NCBI GenBank assembly: GCA_030068075.1
Contig: CM057826.1
Coordinates: 98,569,804 to 98,633,803 of the forward strand
Length of the DNA stretch: 64,000 bases
Direction of reading: 5' to 3'
Origin: Paguma larvata
Taxonomy: Eukaryota > Chordata > Mammalia > Carnivora > Viverridae
The notes under the pieces: model-generated
Told to the model about the DNA's origin: nothing
Database searches by the model: none
The model's input: only the letters and a program-made list of their open reading frames with translations
In this document: positions 60,663-64,000 of the stretch, piece after piece
Layout of the letters: each line of letters opens with the position of its first letter
How positions within the stretch are numbered: position 1 is the first letter of the stretch
Translations under genes and position numbers: made by a program

Positions 60663-60673
60663 CTTTATTAAAA
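60663..60673 (-). promoter_or_regulatory. CCNB1 distal poly(A) signal fused to a cytoplasmic polyadenylation element
   Basis: The minus strand reads TTTTAATAAAG. The CPE consensus UUUUAAU (60673-60667) overlaps the hexamer AAUAAA (60669-60664). In other vertebrates such overlap in cyclin B1 mRNA controls translation through CPEB. Confidence 0.75.
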
Positions 60674-60722
60674 GTAAATAAACGTAACATATTAATATGT
60701 ACAGATGGCACATGGTGCCAAT

Positions 60723-60728
60723 TTTATT
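60723..60728 (-). promoter_or_regulatory. CCNB1 proximal poly(A) signal
   Basis: AATAAA on the minus strand about 40 nt after the stop, 59 nt before the distal hexamer, so two 3' UTR lengths are possible. Confidence 0.65.
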
Positions 60729-60764
60729 TGCAGTTATTATAGTACTCCAACTCCTGTTTACAAG

Positions 60765-63866
<3,102 letters not shown>

Positions 63867-64000
63867 CTAATATTTACTTGAAAAAGGAGACAACATAGCT
63901 CTCAAGGGAACATGGGAAAAAACACTCTAACAGCAAAATCAGTTAATGACATTCTATCCCCCAAGACAGAGGTTAGCTGGAAAAGTCTGTTTCTTATGAC

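Overview
The window is nuclear DNA of a carnivoran, most likely a felid. The main evidence is about 65 copies of a tRNA-derived SINE with the head GGGGCGCCTGGGTGGCTCAG, an internal CT-rich stretch and an A-rich tail (CAN-SINE, SINEC_Fc type), plus shorter relatives ending in TTACTTAAAAATAAA and carnivore-type LINE-1 tails. All assignments are by eye; no alignment or database search was run.

Four genes with introns lie on the minus strand, in an order that I recall from human chromosome 5q13 in reverse orientation: CCNB1 (right edge, last four coding exons, 63836 down to 60765), CENPH (complete, 54544 to 37787, nine coding exons, 247 aa), MRPS36/KGD4 (complete, 30102 to 20869, four coding exons, 103 aa) and CDK7 (first eight coding exons, 16269 to 8, cut off by the left edge). 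Every exon was delimited by AG/GT sites and checked for phase. The summed lengths are 744 nt for CENPH and 312 nt for MRPS36, stops included, with no frame break in any gene.

Layout: 1-16269 CDK7 with GC-rich promoter at about 16130-16500; 16500-20750 intergenic (L2, MIR, MaLR LTR, SINEs); 20760-30102 MRPS36 with GC-rich promoter at about 29560-30300 and a 7SK RNA retrocopy in intron 1; 30300-37620 intergenic (SINEs, L1 tails, LTR remnants, a GAAA tract); 37620-54544 CENPH with GC-rich promoter at about 54310-54720; 54720-60660 intergenic (SINEs, MER5A, old LINEs); 60663-64000 CCNB1.

Three of the genes act in the cell cycle: cyclin B1 (CDK1 partner), CENP-H (constitutive centromere network) and CDK7 (CDK-activating kinase and TFIIH kinase). 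MRPS36/KGD4 is mitochondrial. I found no new gene system. The most notable signals are a 7SK copy fused to a SINE inside one apparent target-site duplication, several sites hit repeatedly by SINEs (one with an empty paralogous site in the same window), the CPE overlapping the poly(A) hexamer in the CCNB1 3' UTR, and a weak-looking CENPH exon 1 donor.
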